From positions 1 to 64,000 of the forward strand of contig DASXHZ010000027.1 of NCBI GenBank assembly GCA_036488085.1: a stretch of 64,000 bases of DNA, read 5' to 3'. Position numbers and translations under genes: made by a program. This DNA is from DASXHZ01 sp036488085. Its GTDB lineage: Bacteria > Acidobacteriota > Thermoanaerobaculia > Gp7-AA8. Every line of letters begins with the position of its first letter. Positions within the stretch are counted from its first letter, which is position 1. This document shows, one piece after another, positions 44,544-53,880 of this stretch. The notes below the pieces were generated by a model. It saw only the letters and a program-made list of their open reading frames with translations. It did not search any database and had not been told where the DNA came from.

Positions 44544-45575
44544 ATGCGCCTACTCTCAATGCGATCGCTCAACGTGCCGACGATGAGGAGCCCCCGTGTT
44601 TTCCGGCGTTGCATCGTCATCCTAACTTCTGTCGCTCTTCTCGCCTGTCGCAGAGAGACCATCCCTCAGAACATCCCTCGCAAGCACCCAGGCCGACCCG
44701 TCGCTAGAATCGGCTACGTTCCGATTGCAGTCGCCCTACCTCTTTTCGTTGCGGTGGATAACGGATACTTCCGGGACGAAGGAGTAGATGTCCAACTCAT
44801 CCGTATCAACACAAGCAACGACCTGGGCACCGCCGGCACACTAGGCCGAGTGGATTTCATGATGCCCTGCGCCTTAAACGTAATTTTTGACATTGCGCAT
44901 ACAACAGGCATCAAACACAAATTATTTGGCGTCAATGTTTATAGCGATAGAGCTCCCCATATCGCCGACTACTTGGTCGTTAAACACGGCAGCGAAATCA
45001 AGAAACTCACCGACCTTAAAGGCAAGCGGATCGCCGGACATCCTGGTACGGCAACCCTCGCGGTCCTAAAGCTTGCTTTCCAAAAAGTGAACATCGGTCC
45101 GAACGACTTCACGTTCGTCCCACTCCAGCCTGGAGAATGGGGTCCGGCATTGACATCCGGAGCGGTAGACGCGGTCGCGGCCGTTGATCCTCAAGCAACC
45201 CAGCTTATCGTCGACGGAGTTGCAGATGTGCTCGTACCGGGATTTTACGCTAAGGCAATTCCCGAAATGCCACTCTCGGGTTGGTGGGTCGCGGATGCGG
45301 CGAATCGCCGGCCGGATCGCAGCACTTTTGTAGTCCCCGTTGTGAACGCATATGCGCGGGCCGTTCGCTATATCAGCGAACATCCGGAGGAGGCCAAGCG
45401 CCACTTTAAGAATTACGTCGCGATCAGCGACAACGCTCTGCCGCGCATGCAGTTGAATAAGTGGCTTAGTCCGAACGAGATCGACGTTAGCGCGATTCAG
45501 CAGATGGCTGATGCCTTTGCCACGAACAACGTGATTCAGGCGAAGGTTGACGCCAAAGACTTCCTGTATAAATAG
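44544..45575 (+). CDS. ABC transporter substrate-binding lipoprotein (NMT1/SsuA-like)
   Basis: ATG 44544 has GGAGG 4 nt upstream; a start at 44583 would shorten the leader. A lipobox (SVALLAC) follows a hydrophobic stretch, so the protein is anchored. The mature part has NMT1/SsuA/NrtA-type marks: IGYVPIAVALPLFVAVDNGY, FRDEGVDVQLI, LKGKRIAGHPGTATLAVL, FVPLQPGEWGPALTSGAVDA. Such proteins bind sulfonates, nitrate, taurine or pyrimidines; the ligand cannot be read here. The ATPase gene starts 4 nt downstream and the permease follows. Confidence 0.8.
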   Translation: MRLLSMRSLNVPTMRSPRVFRRCIVILTSVALLACRRETIPQNIPRKHPGRPVARIGYVPIAVALPLFVAVDNGYFRDEGVDVQLIRINTSNDLGTAGTLGRVDFMMPCALNVIFDIAHTTGIKHKLFGVNVYSDRAPHIADYLVVKHGSEIKKLTDLKGKRIAGHPGTATLAVLKLAFQKVNIGPNDFTFVPLQPGEWGPALTSGAVDAVAAVDPQATQLIVDGVADVLVPGFYAKAIPEMPLSGWWVADAANRRPDRSTFVVPVVNAYARAVRYISEHPEEAKRHFKNYVAISDNALPRMQLNKWLSPNEIDVSAIQQMADAFATNNVIQAKVDAKDFLYK

Positions 45576-45579
45576 CGCT

Positions 45580-46332
45580 ATGCCGTTCCTTTCAGCTAAT
45601 TCGGTTGCGATGTCCTTCACCCACGGGACAACGACCGTTCCCATCCTTTCAGACATCACGTTTGTTGCCGATGTTGGCGAGGTGCTCGCGATACGCGGGG
45701 CCAACGGCTGTGGCAAGACCACACTGTTGAATCTGCTGGCAGCAATCGATGCCCCAACCGGCGGTTCAATTCGGCGTGCCGATGGCGACAACGGACGAAC
45801 ATCTACCGGGTACGTGTTTCAGAATTTTAGTGCGTCGCTTCTCCCATGGCTTACTTTGCGCGAAAACCTCTTGCTCCCGCTGCGTTTTGCGGACGTGAGT
45901 GGCGCGAACAGAAGTGAACGTCTGCTTGAGCTAAAGGCGCGTTACGACCTCACGATGGTGCCTCTCGACAACCTGCCGGCGCAAAGTAGCGGAGGCCAAA
46001 AGCAACGCACCTGTATCGCTCGGGCCGTTCTTACACACTCGCCACTCGTCCTCATGGACGAGCCGTTCTCTGCACTTGATGACGAAGGCCGGGATGACCT
46101 TATTCGGCTAGTCGCAATCCTGCGAAGCGAGGGGTGCTTGGTCGTGGTTGTAGTTCACGACCTCGACGATGCTCTGCTCGTAGCAGACCGCATTCTTCTC
46201 CTTCGCGGCCGACCCGCCACATTGCGAGCCGATATCAAGACACCATGGCCGTGGCCACGCTCAACGTCGGTGAAGACCACTACGTCATTCAATGATTTGA
46301 GAACAGCTGTGTTGCGGGAGAACGACCTGTGA
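45580..46332 (+). CDS. ABC transporter ATP-binding protein
   Basis: ATG 45580 is close behind the binding-protein gene. Walker A GANGCGKTT (~39-47), Q-loop YVFQNFSASLLPW (~80-92), signature SSGGQKQRTCIARAVL (~141-156) and Walker B PLVLMDEPFSALDD are all present, with the H-loop VVVVHDLDDALLVADRI. The signature reads SSGGQ, close to the canonical LSGGQ. Size and neighbours match the SsuB/TauB/NrtD-type importers. The end overlaps the permease start by 4 nt. Confidence 0.85.
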   Translation: MPFLSANSVAMSFTHGTTTVPILSDITFVADVGEVLAIRGANGCGKTTLLNLLAAIDAPTGGSIRRADGDNGRTSTGYVFQNFSASLLPWLTLRENLLLPLRFADVSGANRSERLLELKARYDLTMVPLDNLPAQSSGGQKQRTCIARAVLTHSPLVLMDEPFSALDDEGRDDLIRLVAILRSEGCLVVVVVHDLDDALLVADRILLLRGRPATLRADIKTPWPWPRSTSVKTTTSFNDLRTAVLRENDL

Positions 46333-47087
46333 CACGCGGCCTTAAGCTGTTGACACTTCCAGTGATCGGCGCCATGGTTGCCATTGCTGCTTGGCAGCTT
46401 CTCGCAACCTCGAAAAGTGCGCTCTATCTACCTACGCTTCGCGCTACGCTTTCCGCAGCTCAGGCGACACTCGTTGAACCGCAGTATTGGCGGGACCTGC
46501 TGGCAACATGCCGGCGCTCGGCGTTGGGCTTCCTGTTAGCGGCGATAACCGGTGTCCCGCTCGGTCTGTTACTCGGCGTCTGGGACGCTGGTTATCGATT
46601 TGTTAGTCTCCCGGTCGACTTCGTCCGGTCGATCCCGACGGCAGCGTTGCTGCCAGTCTTTCTCGTCGTGTTCGGTTTGGGCGATCTCTCAAAGATTGCT
46701 GTTGTTTACTTCGGATGCGTTTTCGTCTTCTTTATCGGCTCGTTATACGGCGCGAGAGGCGGTCCGGATACGCTCGCACGCAAGCAGGCGATTCGCGTCA
46801 TGGGCGGCGGTCGCGTAGACCAATTCGTGTACGTAGTAATTCCCGAAGCGGTTCTATCGGTTGCGACAAGTCTGCGCCTAGCCGCTTCGCTCGCACTCGT
46901 CCTTGCGGTCTTCACGGAAATGTTCCTCGGCTCCGACGATGGTGTCGGACGACGGCTCATCGATGCCTACCTCTCTTTCCGCATTCCGCTCATGTATGTC
47001 TACATCGCTACTTTAGGTCTCGTCGGCGTAACGGTTAACGGATTGCTTGAGAGTGTGGAGCGCCGCTATGTCGCTTCACGAATGTAA
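46329..47087 (+). CDS. ABC transporter permease
   Basis: The GTG start at 46329 overlaps the ATPase stop (GTGA). The protein of 252 residues has an N-terminal helix and a binding-protein-dependent transport domain, with the EAA-like loop VMGGGRVDQFVYVVIPEAVL (~157-176) that contacts the ATPase. It fits the SsuC/TauC permease family. It works with the preceding two genes as an inner-membrane importer. Confidence 0.85.
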   Translation: MTRGLKLLTLPVIGAMVAIAAWQLLATSKSALYLPTLRATLSAAQATLVEPQYWRDLLATCRRSALGFLLAAITGVPLGLLLGVWDAGYRFVSLPVDFVRSIPTAALLPVFLVVFGLGDLSKIAVVYFGCVFVFFIGSLYGARGGPDTLARKQAIRVMGGGRVDQFVYVVIPEAVLSVATSLRLAASLALVLAVFTEMFLGSDDGVGRRLIDAYLSFRIPLMYVYIATLGLVGVTVNGLLESVERRYVASRM

Positions 47088-47098
47088 GGAGTCCTGCC

Positions 47099-48301
47099 AT
47101 GATCGAGAAGACCGGTGTCAAGGCGATTAGACTCAACGAGGTGATTGCGTTCACACCAGCTGCCGCTACTTTAGCAGTGATCGAGAAGCGGATCGACAGT
47201 CCGCCTAACGGCAACTGGCACTCGCTCTCGACCGGTGAACGGCTATATCGCATTCCTAGCGAGGGCTGGGTCTCGATTCTAACTTTGCCGAGCCGACGAC
47301 GTTCCAAGGCGCTTTGGACACACGACGAAACGCGAGCGCTTCGTGTCCTTACCGATGCCACAGCAACCGTAACTCGCACTCGGCTCGAAGCGACCGAAGA
47401 CGATCTCATTGCCTCACCAAGCGAATCCATGAGCGACGTCGCCACTTTCATAAAGGGAGCTATGCGGGAGCTCGACGGAGAGGGCAGCGTGCGCGGTGCC
47501 GGACTCATGGATGAAGACACTACGCTCTGTTTACCTTTGGAATACCAAACGCCCTACCCGGTCACGGAACTGGAGCTTGAAAACGATGATGTCCTTCGCC
47601 GCCTTGTAGAGGATGGCGGAGCAAAGGCGCCCGCGTCATTGCACCAACTTCTGGCCTACCTCGTCACGCGCAATTATCGCGTCGGTAGCGAGACGCCCAC
47701 GTTTGCGCAAATGTGCGAAGAAGTTCTCCTTGATGTTCTCGACGACGGATTCCTCCTTCACTCCGAAACTCCCGGGCCGGCGTGGCGTTTGCGCAACCTC
47801 TCGCAAGGAAAACGCGCTTTCATCTCTTTTGGTCGACGCGGCACAGTGATCGCATATGCGACTAAAGACAGCCGCGCGATACGGGGCTCCGTCCTCACGA
47901 TGATCGAGACGTTGCGGAGCCGGTTTCACAACCTGTTGGTCGCAAGCACTCTCATGGACGCGCTTCTGGTACGGCTCGCTCGCCTCATGGAGGATGGGCA
48001 GTCGAAACCCGCCGACAAAGAGATAGCCGACGTCACCGATCTTCTCCGTCGGTTGGGGACCGCCACATACATTTACGGGTTGGCGGTGACCGATCCCGGC
48101 GCGCAACTCTTGGATGGATCGGTAGTGAGCGTTGTCGCAGACCGCGCGGAGAGCTACTTTGAAATCCAAAGCCTACGGCATGCCTGTCACCGGAAAATGG
48201 AAGCGCTGCGGACTATCTGGGCGTCATACCAGGATAGGCGCCGCCAAACCTTACTGCAAGCCCTTCGGTCCCCCGCAGCGCCGCTTGAAGCACGGGCCTG
48301 A
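47099..48301 (+). CDS. Unrecognised protein in the ABC transporter operon
   Basis: The 400-residue protein, MIEKTGVKAIRLNEVIAFTP onward, is soluble, with no signal peptide. It contains LLAYLVTRNYRVGSETPTFA and AYATKDSRAIRGSVLTMIET. The C-terminal half is helical (VASTLMDALLVRLARLMEDG; ADVTDLLRRLGTATYIYGLA). It starts 11 nt after the permease and ends 3 nt before the next gene, so it is surely co-transcribed. I do not recognise it. Possibilities include a regulator or enzyme tied to the imported compound. Confidence 0.6.
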   Translation: MIEKTGVKAIRLNEVIAFTPAAATLAVIEKRIDSPPNGNWHSLSTGERLYRIPSEGWVSILTLPSRRRSKALWTHDETRALRVLTDATATVTRTRLEATEDDLIASPSESMSDVATFIKGAMRELDGEGSVRGAGLMDEDTTLCLPLEYQTPYPVTELELENDDVLRRLVEDGGAKAPASLHQLLAYLVTRNYRVGSETPTFAQMCEEVLLDVLDDGFLLHSETPGPAWRLRNLSQGKRAFISFGRRGTVIAYATKDSRAIRGSVLTMIETLRSRFHNLLVASTLMDALLVRLARLMEDGQSKPADKEIADVTDLLRRLGTATYIYGLAVTDPGAQLLDGSVVSVVADRAESYFEIQSLRHACHRKMEALRTIWASYQDRRRQTLLQALRSPAAPLEARA

Positions 48302-48304
48302 GAT

Positions 48305-49330
48305 ATGTCTGAGCTGCTTTGGAAGTCTCGTCTCGTCATCGACTATCTTGCTGAGCGGGTTGAGGCCGACGATGCGCTGATGTCTCTTTACGTCAACGCT
48401 GCCCACGACGAAGCGTTCATCGAATTCGTAGCTCTGCTCTATAGCATGGGATTTACTCTTTCGGTCGCCGACGCGCTTTGGAGTATTGGTGCCGGTACGG
48501 CACATCGTTTCGTCGGCGCCGCGCTTGATATCGGACTGCTCGGACGAGGTCTCATACGAGACTCCGTGGACCTGGCGATTCTTCTCGGCCTCGTGGATAG
48601 CGAACAGCATATTCTCGAGATAGACTCCCTGCTTGATTCGCGCAAGCTTTTACGCCGTCCTATCGCCGTGGCCTATCTAGACTACCTCGGCGTGTCGGAG
48701 GGCGAGGCAGCTTCCGGCATCGCCGAGACATTCGCGGCAATCGGTCGTACGCTGGCGGCCCGTACCGGCCGCACGTGCTATTACTGGACGGCGTCTGATA
48801 CATATTGCCTATGCGTAACCCTGGATAGCGAGCAATCACCACGCGACAAGCAAGTGACCCAGTTCATCTTGGAGCTCCTTGAGATTCAGGAGCGCGCTTG
48901 GATAGCCGGGAAGTCCTGGATGTGGCAGATTGGAGCCAGTGTAGGTATGGCATCAGTCGTCGGCGATATGGTGTTGCCGTCGCCTGCGACTACCAGGGCT
49001 GCTTCCCTCATGAAGCGAGCCTATCTACCCAACCACGGTGGAGGCCTGATTCTCTGCGATGGCGATGTTGGTACGACCGGCGTCATAGAACTTCTGCGCG
49101 CCGAGCTCGCACTCATGAGGCGGAAACCGCGTATGTCAGTGCGTGGTCGCACCGGCGATCTCGATACCGTTAACTTGCACGAGCTAGAGTTCGCTCACGG
49201 AGTCGAGGAGACAAGTCCGCCGACCGACAACGTCAACTTGATGCAACCGGTGAGCACGCATGAGGCCAGTCAGGCCCCTAAACATGCGACACTGCGCTTC
49301 GCATCTCGAACGGTAACTGACGATGTCTGA
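48305..49330 (+). CDS. Protein of unknown function, possibly degenerate GGDEF-like
   Basis: The first ~135 residues are helical (DALMSLYVNAAHDEAFIEFV). The region 135-250 faintly resembles a nucleotide-cyclase/GGDEF fold: AIGRTLAARTGRTCYYWTAS at the GGDEF position, then WQIGASVGMASVVGDMV and ASLMKRAYLPNHGGG, which recalls the SIGVA...A-L..AD.ALY.AK..G ending. The signature GGDEF itself is missing, so any activity would differ. The protein has 341 residues and follows the previous gene by 3 nt. The assignment is tentative. Confidence 0.5.
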   Translation: MSELLWKSRLVIDYLAERVEADDALMSLYVNAAHDEAFIEFVALLYSMGFTLSVADALWSIGAGTAHRFVGAALDIGLLGRGLIRDSVDLAILLGLVDSEQHILEIDSLLDSRKLLRRPIAVAYLDYLGVSEGEAASGIAETFAAIGRTLAARTGRTCYYWTASDTYCLCVTLDSEQSPRDKQVTQFILELLEIQERAWIAGKSWMWQIGASVGMASVVGDMVLPSPATTRAASLMKRAYLPNHGGGLILCDGDVGTTGVIELLRAELALMRRKPRMSVRGRTGDLDTVNLHELEFAHGVEETSPPTDNVNLMQPVSTHEASQAPKHATLRFASRTVTDDV

Positions 49331-49694
49331 TGGGAATTTGCGCCTTGAGGCTATTGCCGCGGTGCTCGCGGTTGCTGCTGCTAATATTGGCCTGAACTTC
49401 TTCGTACGGCGAGCCGCCGCTGGAACACGAACGTATTCGGAAGCGCTCTTCTCGGGTCGCTTTGCAACCGCGCTCTGCATCGGATCAGCATCGATTCTCC
49501 TGCTACTCCTCGTGTATCGTTTTGACGTTAACCTCGCACAAGGCATTCTTCTGATGGGCGCGGCCTCAATTGTCGGCGGAAGTCTAATTAGCGTATGGCT
49601 CTTCGGTAATAAGTTGCGATCCGAGGAGTGGGTGCTCTTGTTGGCGATCGGAGCCCTTTTCGCGTTCCGGTGGGTTCAGGCGTCCGTCCGCTGA
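49323..49694 (+). CDS. Four-helix membrane protein (SMR/EamA half-like)
   Basis: This 123-residue protein has four hydrophobic segments: IAAVLAVAAANIGLNFFVRR, SILLLLLVYRF with its preceding helix, GILLMGAASIVGGSLISVWL and LLAIGALFAFRWV. The size and pattern resemble small multidrug resistance proteins or half of an EamA transporter, which work as dimers. It overlaps the preceding gene by 8 nt and is the last gene of the operon. It could export a product of the pathway. It ends 3 nt before the convergent DHQ-synthase-like gene. Confidence 0.6.
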   Translation: MSDGNLRLEAIAAVLAVAAANIGLNFFVRRAAAGTRTYSEALFSGRFATALCIGSASILLLLLVYRFDVNLAQGILLMGAASIVGGSLISVWLFGNKLRSEEWVLLLAIGALFAFRWVQASVR

Positions 49695-49697
49695 TAT

Positions 49698-50948
49698 TCA
49701 GACAGAATGTTGCTGAAGAGACGGCGCGTCGGACGGGTCATCAATGCGCGACGAGGAGTTTCTTCCCGGAATGTAGCTGGCTAGGTCTGATACTGCAAGC
49801 CTGATGGATTCAACGCCAAGTGTGTGAACTTCAACCGGTTCGCCGATACCTTTGAGCTGGGTAAGTACGAGCGTGCCACCGAGGTGCTGACGAAACTCTT
49901 CGATTCCCTGAGCCAGCCGGGAGATGTCTTCGAGAAGCATGTGATAAATGGGAAGACCCAGGTCAACGAGACATTGGAGGATGCGGTGCGCCTCCAATCG
50001 AGATAGGTGACCTAGGTTTACCGACAAGATCGTGTCGAGAGCTACGCCTATTGCGACGGCCTCGCCGTGTGGGAGCCGAAATCCCGACGCCTCTTCGAGC
50101 TTGTGTGCCGTCCAATGTCCGAAATCCAGCGGTCTCGCGCTGCGCCGTTCGAAAGCGTCGCCGCCCTGCGCGATGTGCTGGAGGTGCAATTCTGCCGAAC
50201 GTCTGAGAATAGGGACGAGCGCGGACTCGTCGCGAGTCCGAAGTCGCGGAGCTGCGATTTCGATCTCACCGAAGAACGTGGCATCCTTCAGCAGAGATAC
50301 TTTAACGGCCTCTGCGATACCGGATCGCCAATCGCGATCGGTCAAACTGCATAGAAGCGAGGTGTCATTGATAACTGCCCAAGGCGGAGCAAATGACCCG
50401 ACGAAGTTCTTCTTGCCGAAGGCGTCGATTCCGTTCTTCACACCTACTCCGGCGTCGCATTGCGACAAAGTCGTCGTCGGTATTCTAATCAGGCGTATTC
50501 CTCGGTGACTAATCGCTGCGCCGAAGCCGACGGCGTCGAGCACTGCTCCACCGCCGATGGCGATGACGAAGGAGTGCCGGCAAAGGTGATGCTCATTCAC
50601 GGCTGAAACCACGGAATCGACGACCGCTCTGTCCTGCTTCGCGCGCTCGCCCCCCGGAACGAGAACAACATTTCCCGCCATGCGAATGACGTCCTGATGA
50701 GCCCGACCGTAGGCTGAGACGGACTCCTTCAGATCGGGCCAAGCGCCAGCAACGCCGTCATCAAGGAACACCAGGCAGAGGACTGGCTCGCTTTGTCCTC
50801 CCCGAAGGACCGCGTCGCGCAGCACCGGGTTCCCACGCTCAAAGATTCCACTCGTAAAGTGCACAGAATACTCATACGGCACGGAGAAACGGGCCAAAAG
50901 GGTGGCGGTTTCCCAACCTCGAAACTGGGAGTCGTCGTTGGTAATCAT
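49698..50948 (-). CDS. 3-dehydroquinate synthase-like enzyme (EboD-like)
   Basis: VPGGERAKQDRAVVDSVV, IGGGAVLDAVGFGAAISHRG then RIPTTTLSQCDAGVGVKNGI, and GIAEAVKVSLLKD are sugar-phosphate cyclase hallmarks. Metal ligands appear as Glu in AEAVK and His in LDFGHWTAHKLE and LPHGEAVAIGV. The sequence recalls the EboD clade more than housekeeping AroB, judged from memory. The protein has 416 residues, longer than AroB (~360), with N- and C-terminal additions. The product could be a C7 cyclitol or similar. It converges with the ABC operon; other ebo genes are not seen. Confidence 0.75.
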   Translation of the reverse strand: MITNDDSQFRGWETATLLARFSVPYEYSVHFTSGIFERGNPVLRDAVLRGGQSEPVLCLVFLDDGVAGAWPDLKESVSAYGRAHQDVIRMAGNVVLVPGGERAKQDRAVVDSVVSAVNEHHLCRHSFVIAIGGGAVLDAVGFGAAISHRGIRLIRIPTTTLSQCDAGVGVKNGIDAFGKKNFVGSFAPPWAVINDTSLLCSLTDRDWRSGIAEAVKVSLLKDATFFGEIEIAAPRLRTRDESALVPILRRSAELHLQHIAQGGDAFERRSARPLDFGHWTAHKLEEASGFRLPHGEAVAIGVALDTILSVNLGHLSRLEAHRILQCLVDLGLPIYHMLLEDISRLAQGIEEFRQHLGGTLVLTQLKGIGEPVEVHTLGVESIRLAVSDLASYIPGRNSSSRIDDPSDAPSLQQHSV

Positions 50949-51212
50949 GATCGTCGGTTGATCGTCGCTCTACGGACGGCGCGGGGACGAAGAGCTGAAT
51001 TGGAATACCTTAAGGATACTCATGCGTCCATGCCTGTCAACCAATCCTACCTCTCTGTTGGGTACCGTGATCGCCCACTCCTTGTCGAAGCGAGAGACTC
51101 AACCTTGACCATTTTGAAACGCGAAACAGGGTGATACGAAACTAATCTGAAGCCGGCCCGGGTCGGTCAGGCCAACTACCTAGCAGATCAATGATTTGCG
51201 TCACATCGACCG

Positions 51213-51977
51213 TTAACTCGACTTAACGCTGCGTTCTAATGCTCTCCCGACGAGTTCATGAACCGTTTTCAGACCAGACGCTCCTGCGACCTCGGGCAGC
51301 GCCACGGCGTCGAGGGATATCCGCTCGGAACCGGCGATCGCCTTGATCGTCGCGGCCCTGCGAGCACTCGAAGTAAGAACAAGCAATGTCGCGGCGTCAC
51401 CCTCACTCCATTCCAGCACGAGTCGAGACAGTTTTCGAAGTTTCGGCAGAAACCTGCCGACGAGCCCTTCCCCTCCCAGGTCTATCTCGGCTACGAACAC
51501 ATGCCTTGTCAATTGGTTGCTGCACCTCCGCACCCCTAGCACGTCCGGAATCGCAACGGGAGACGGAGTCATTCGTCTCTGTAACTGCCATGCAGCAAGA
51601 ACCACGTCAAATTGAGCTCCGCTGTTTCGGAGAGCAATCCGAACATCGTTGATCCAGAGTGTGTGGGCGACGTCCTTCGTTGCCACCGGCCGCATCGGGA
51701 CGAAAAGCGAAATCGGATCGACGCCCCGGCGCACCGCAACTTCTCGTCCTCTCGCGGTGAGTCGCAGCCGGTTGATCCCGACCCGGTTCCAGCGCTCGAC
51801 GGCGATCCAGCTATTCCTTACCGCCCGCGTGACGAAATGGGACACCACGACCGCGGAGACGTTCGGGAAGATCGCCGCGTGAAGCTGATACTGCGCGACC
51901 TCATACCCCTCGCCGATGAAGGTTAGCGCTGCGATGTCGCGTTCGGATATTCGCGCGCCTTTTCGTGGATCGTGCAT
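51213..51977 (-). CDS. Replication-relaxation-like protein
   Basis: The 254-residue protein starts MHDPRKGARISERDIAALTF. A winged-helix-like N-terminus (YQLHAAIFPNVSAVVVSHFV, RVGINRLRLTARGREVAVR) leads to HTLWINDVRIALRNSGAQF, the pattern of replication-relaxation (Replic_Relax) proteins on conjugative and integrative elements. They may help plasmid replication or transfer start. The ATG overlaps the stop of the zinc-ribbon gene upstream (51975-51979). It is the last gene of the minus-strand operon from the integrase. Confidence 0.6.
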   Translation of the reverse strand: MHDPRKGARISERDIAALTFIGEGYEVAQYQLHAAIFPNVSAVVVSHFVTRAVRNSWIAVERWNRVGINRLRLTARGREVAVRRGVDPISLFVPMRPVATKDVAHTLWINDVRIALRNSGAQFDVVLAAWQLQRRMTPSPVAIPDVLGVRRCSNQLTRHVFVAEIDLGGEGLVGRFLPKLRKLSRLVLEWSEGDAATLLVLTSSARRAATIKAIAGSERISLDAVALPEVAGASGLKTVHELVGRALERSVKSS

Positions 51978-52297
51978 CAGAGCACCCGGATCAAGGCCCC
52001 GCAGCCGTCGCACGCGAAGCCGCGGTTCGTCTGGCCGCAGTTCGAGCAGCGCAGGCGCGACCCGAATTCGGTCGCGCCGCAACGGCGACACGTGGCGAGA
52101 AGATCGAGCGGGTTCTCCCTTCCGCAGTGCGGACATTCGACGCCGCCGCTTCTCACCTGCCGGAAGCGGACGAGCGTCAGAATGGTGCGCACGAGGAAGC
52201 GGATCACGTAGACCGGCGCGGCAAAGAGGTAGAGCGCCACGAGACAGCCGAGCCGTGCGGTGCGGTAATTTGCGACGGAACCCTGGTTCGAGCTCAT
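51977..52297 (-). CDS. Membrane-anchored zinc-ribbon protein
   Basis: From ATG 52295-52297 the protein has 106 residues. A hydrophobic segment (LGCLVALYLFAAPVYVIRFL, ~17-36) is followed by three CxxC pairs: ECPHCGRE, TCRRCGAT, RCSNCGQT, and a final ACDGCGAL, a double zinc ribbon. Its start overlaps the ATPase stop (ATGA) and its stop overlaps the next start, so it is tightly coupled to both. It may link the ATPase to the membrane. Confidence 0.7.
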   Translation of the reverse strand: MSSNQGSVANYRTARLGCLVALYLFAAPVYVIRFLVRTILTLVRFRQVRSGGVECPHCGRENPLDLLATCRRCGATEFGSRLRCSNCGQTNRGFACDGCGALIRVL

Positions 52298-53880
52298 TTC
52301 CCGAGCCCCAGATCCCGGAGCAGTTGATCGATGCCGCGCGGCGACTGGCGCGTTGTCGCAGCTGGCGCCGGCGGAATTGCGTCTCCGTCCACGATCTCGG
52401 CCTCCCACTTTGCGATCGATTCCGCCGCGACCTTGGCCGGGACCATCGACCGCGCGGCGATCTCGCGCTGGAAAACGGTGCGGAGTTCCTCCTGCGCCTC
52501 GCCTTCACCGGAACCGGGAACTTCCGGCGCCCGAAGATCGACCGCCGCGTGTTCCTTCACGTACAGGTAGTAACGCTGGCGCTGGAGGTTCTGGACGGTA
52601 CGGATGAACTCCCGGTGGCTCTCAGCCTCCGAGACATCCGCCCGCTTCCGTGCGATATGCGGATAGATCCATTCCGCTTCCTCCCGCGACCGGAAAATCG
52701 CCCACCATCTCGTGTTCAAGGCGAGCGTTCGCGCGACCTGGGAGGGCAGCGCGTTCGCGAAGTCCTGCGCCGCGAAGAGAATGCCCATTCCGGCCGAGCG
52801 GAGCGTCCGCGCGCCTTCCATAAGCGCGGCGGTGAGCTCGTTTTCTTCGCTCATGAGCATCGGCGCTTCGTCAATCACGAGAAGGCCGCGCCGCCGCGGA
52901 TCACGCCGGGGCGCGGAGAGCAGCACGTCGATGAGGCGGTAGCTCGCGCGTTCTTTGCCCTTCGCCAAGGGGAGCGTCATCGAGCAGCCGTAGTTGCCGA
53001 TCACGATCGGCGTCGGACGGCGCGGTAGGAACCGATCGAGATCAACCGGCGGAATGCCGACCGAGAGCCGCACTTCCGGGAAAGACATGTCGGACTGGAT
53101 GCGTCGGAGAAGCGCATCGCGGGTCTGCTTCGGCAGCGTGTGTTTCGCCTCCGTGAAGAACGCCCGTACGTCTCCGTCTGAGACGCCCTCCAAGATGCGT
53201 CGCCGGTAGGGTTCGTCGTCCAGGAAGCGCGCCGCGAACCGGTAGTTCGGCGGGAACCGCCGTTCGACGAGAACGCAGGCGAGCATGAAGAACGCTTGCC
53301 GGAGGGCGCCCGAATACGAATGTTCGCCGGCCTGGATCGCGACGTCGGTCCTGAGGTAGCTCAAGTACGCGTTCGAGACCTCGCCTGCCGTGTTGTCGAA
53401 GGGCGCGAAGGGCGTGACCGCGTCCTTCGACCAGTCGACTACCCGGACTGAGTTCGCGATCCGGTCGCGGGTCGCCGCGTCCGACCGAAGCCAGAGCGAG
53501 GCGAGGTACTCCGAAAGCAGCGTGAACGTCTCCGACTTCGGATCGACAATCTCCAGGTCAACCGAAAGCGGGTCGTGAGACGCGAGCGACCGCTCGACCG
53601 CGCTTTGGAGCAGATTCAGGATGAAGCGGGTCTTCCCGGAGCCGCTCGCGCCGATCACGAGCGCGCTTCCGAGCGCCACGTCATCCGCGAGCCGGACCGC
53701 CTCGCGCTCTTCGCCGAAGGTGCCGAAGGTGAAGCCGCCCCGCTCTGGGGCAAGTTCGCGCGCGACTCGCCGATGCGCCTCGAAGTCGTCGTCCGTGACG
53801 CGCTGCGCGCGAGTGTTTTGGACCGCCCGCGCATATGCGGTGCGGCGATTTGCTGCGAAAAGGACATCCAGGAGATTCAT
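52294..53880 (-). CDS. VirD4/TraD-type coupling ATPase (second copy, distant)
   Basis: Walker A GASGSGKT (77-84) and Walker B GLLVIDEAP (332-340), with DPKSETFTLLSEYLAS (~112-127), mark an FtsK/VirD4-superfamily DNA-pump ATPase. FAAQDFANALPSQVARTLAL near 370 is the sensor/QxR-type region seen in coupling proteins. The 528-residue protein has no N-terminal membrane helix. It differs clearly from the 418-residue ATPase at 31908. It overlaps both neighbours by 4 nt. With the membrane proteins of this operon it could form a DNA transfer or packaging machine. Confidence 0.8.
   Translation of the reverse strand: MNLLDVLFAANRRTAYARAVQNTRAQRVTDDDFEAHRRVARELAPERGGFTFGTFGEEREAVRLADDVALGSALVIGASGSGKTRFILNLLQSAVERSLASHDPLSVDLEIVDPKSETFTLLSEYLASLWLRSDAATRDRIANSVRVVDWSKDAVTPFAPFDNTAGEVSNAYLSYLRTDVAIQAGEHSYSGALRQAFFMLACVLVERRFPPNYRFAARFLDDEPYRRRILEGVSDGDVRAFFTEAKHTLPKQTRDALLRRIQSDMSFPEVRLSVGIPPVDLDRFLPRRPTPIVIGNYGCSMTLPLAKGKERASYRLIDVLLSAPRRDPRRRGLLVIDEAPMLMSEENELTAALMEGARTLRSAGMGILFAAQDFANALPSQVARTLALNTRWWAIFRSREEAEWIYPHIARKRADVSEAESHREFIRTVQNLQRQRYYLYVKEHAAVDLRAPEVPGSGEGEAQEELRTVFQREIAARSMVPAKVAAESIAKWEAEIVDGDAIPPAPAATTRQSPRGIDQLLRDLGLGK

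Noticed and set aside
44137..44586. 149-codon plus-strand frame before the ABC transporter operon
   Set aside because: Arg-rich composition without motifs; the opposite strand shows a pentapeptide-like relic that explains part of it.
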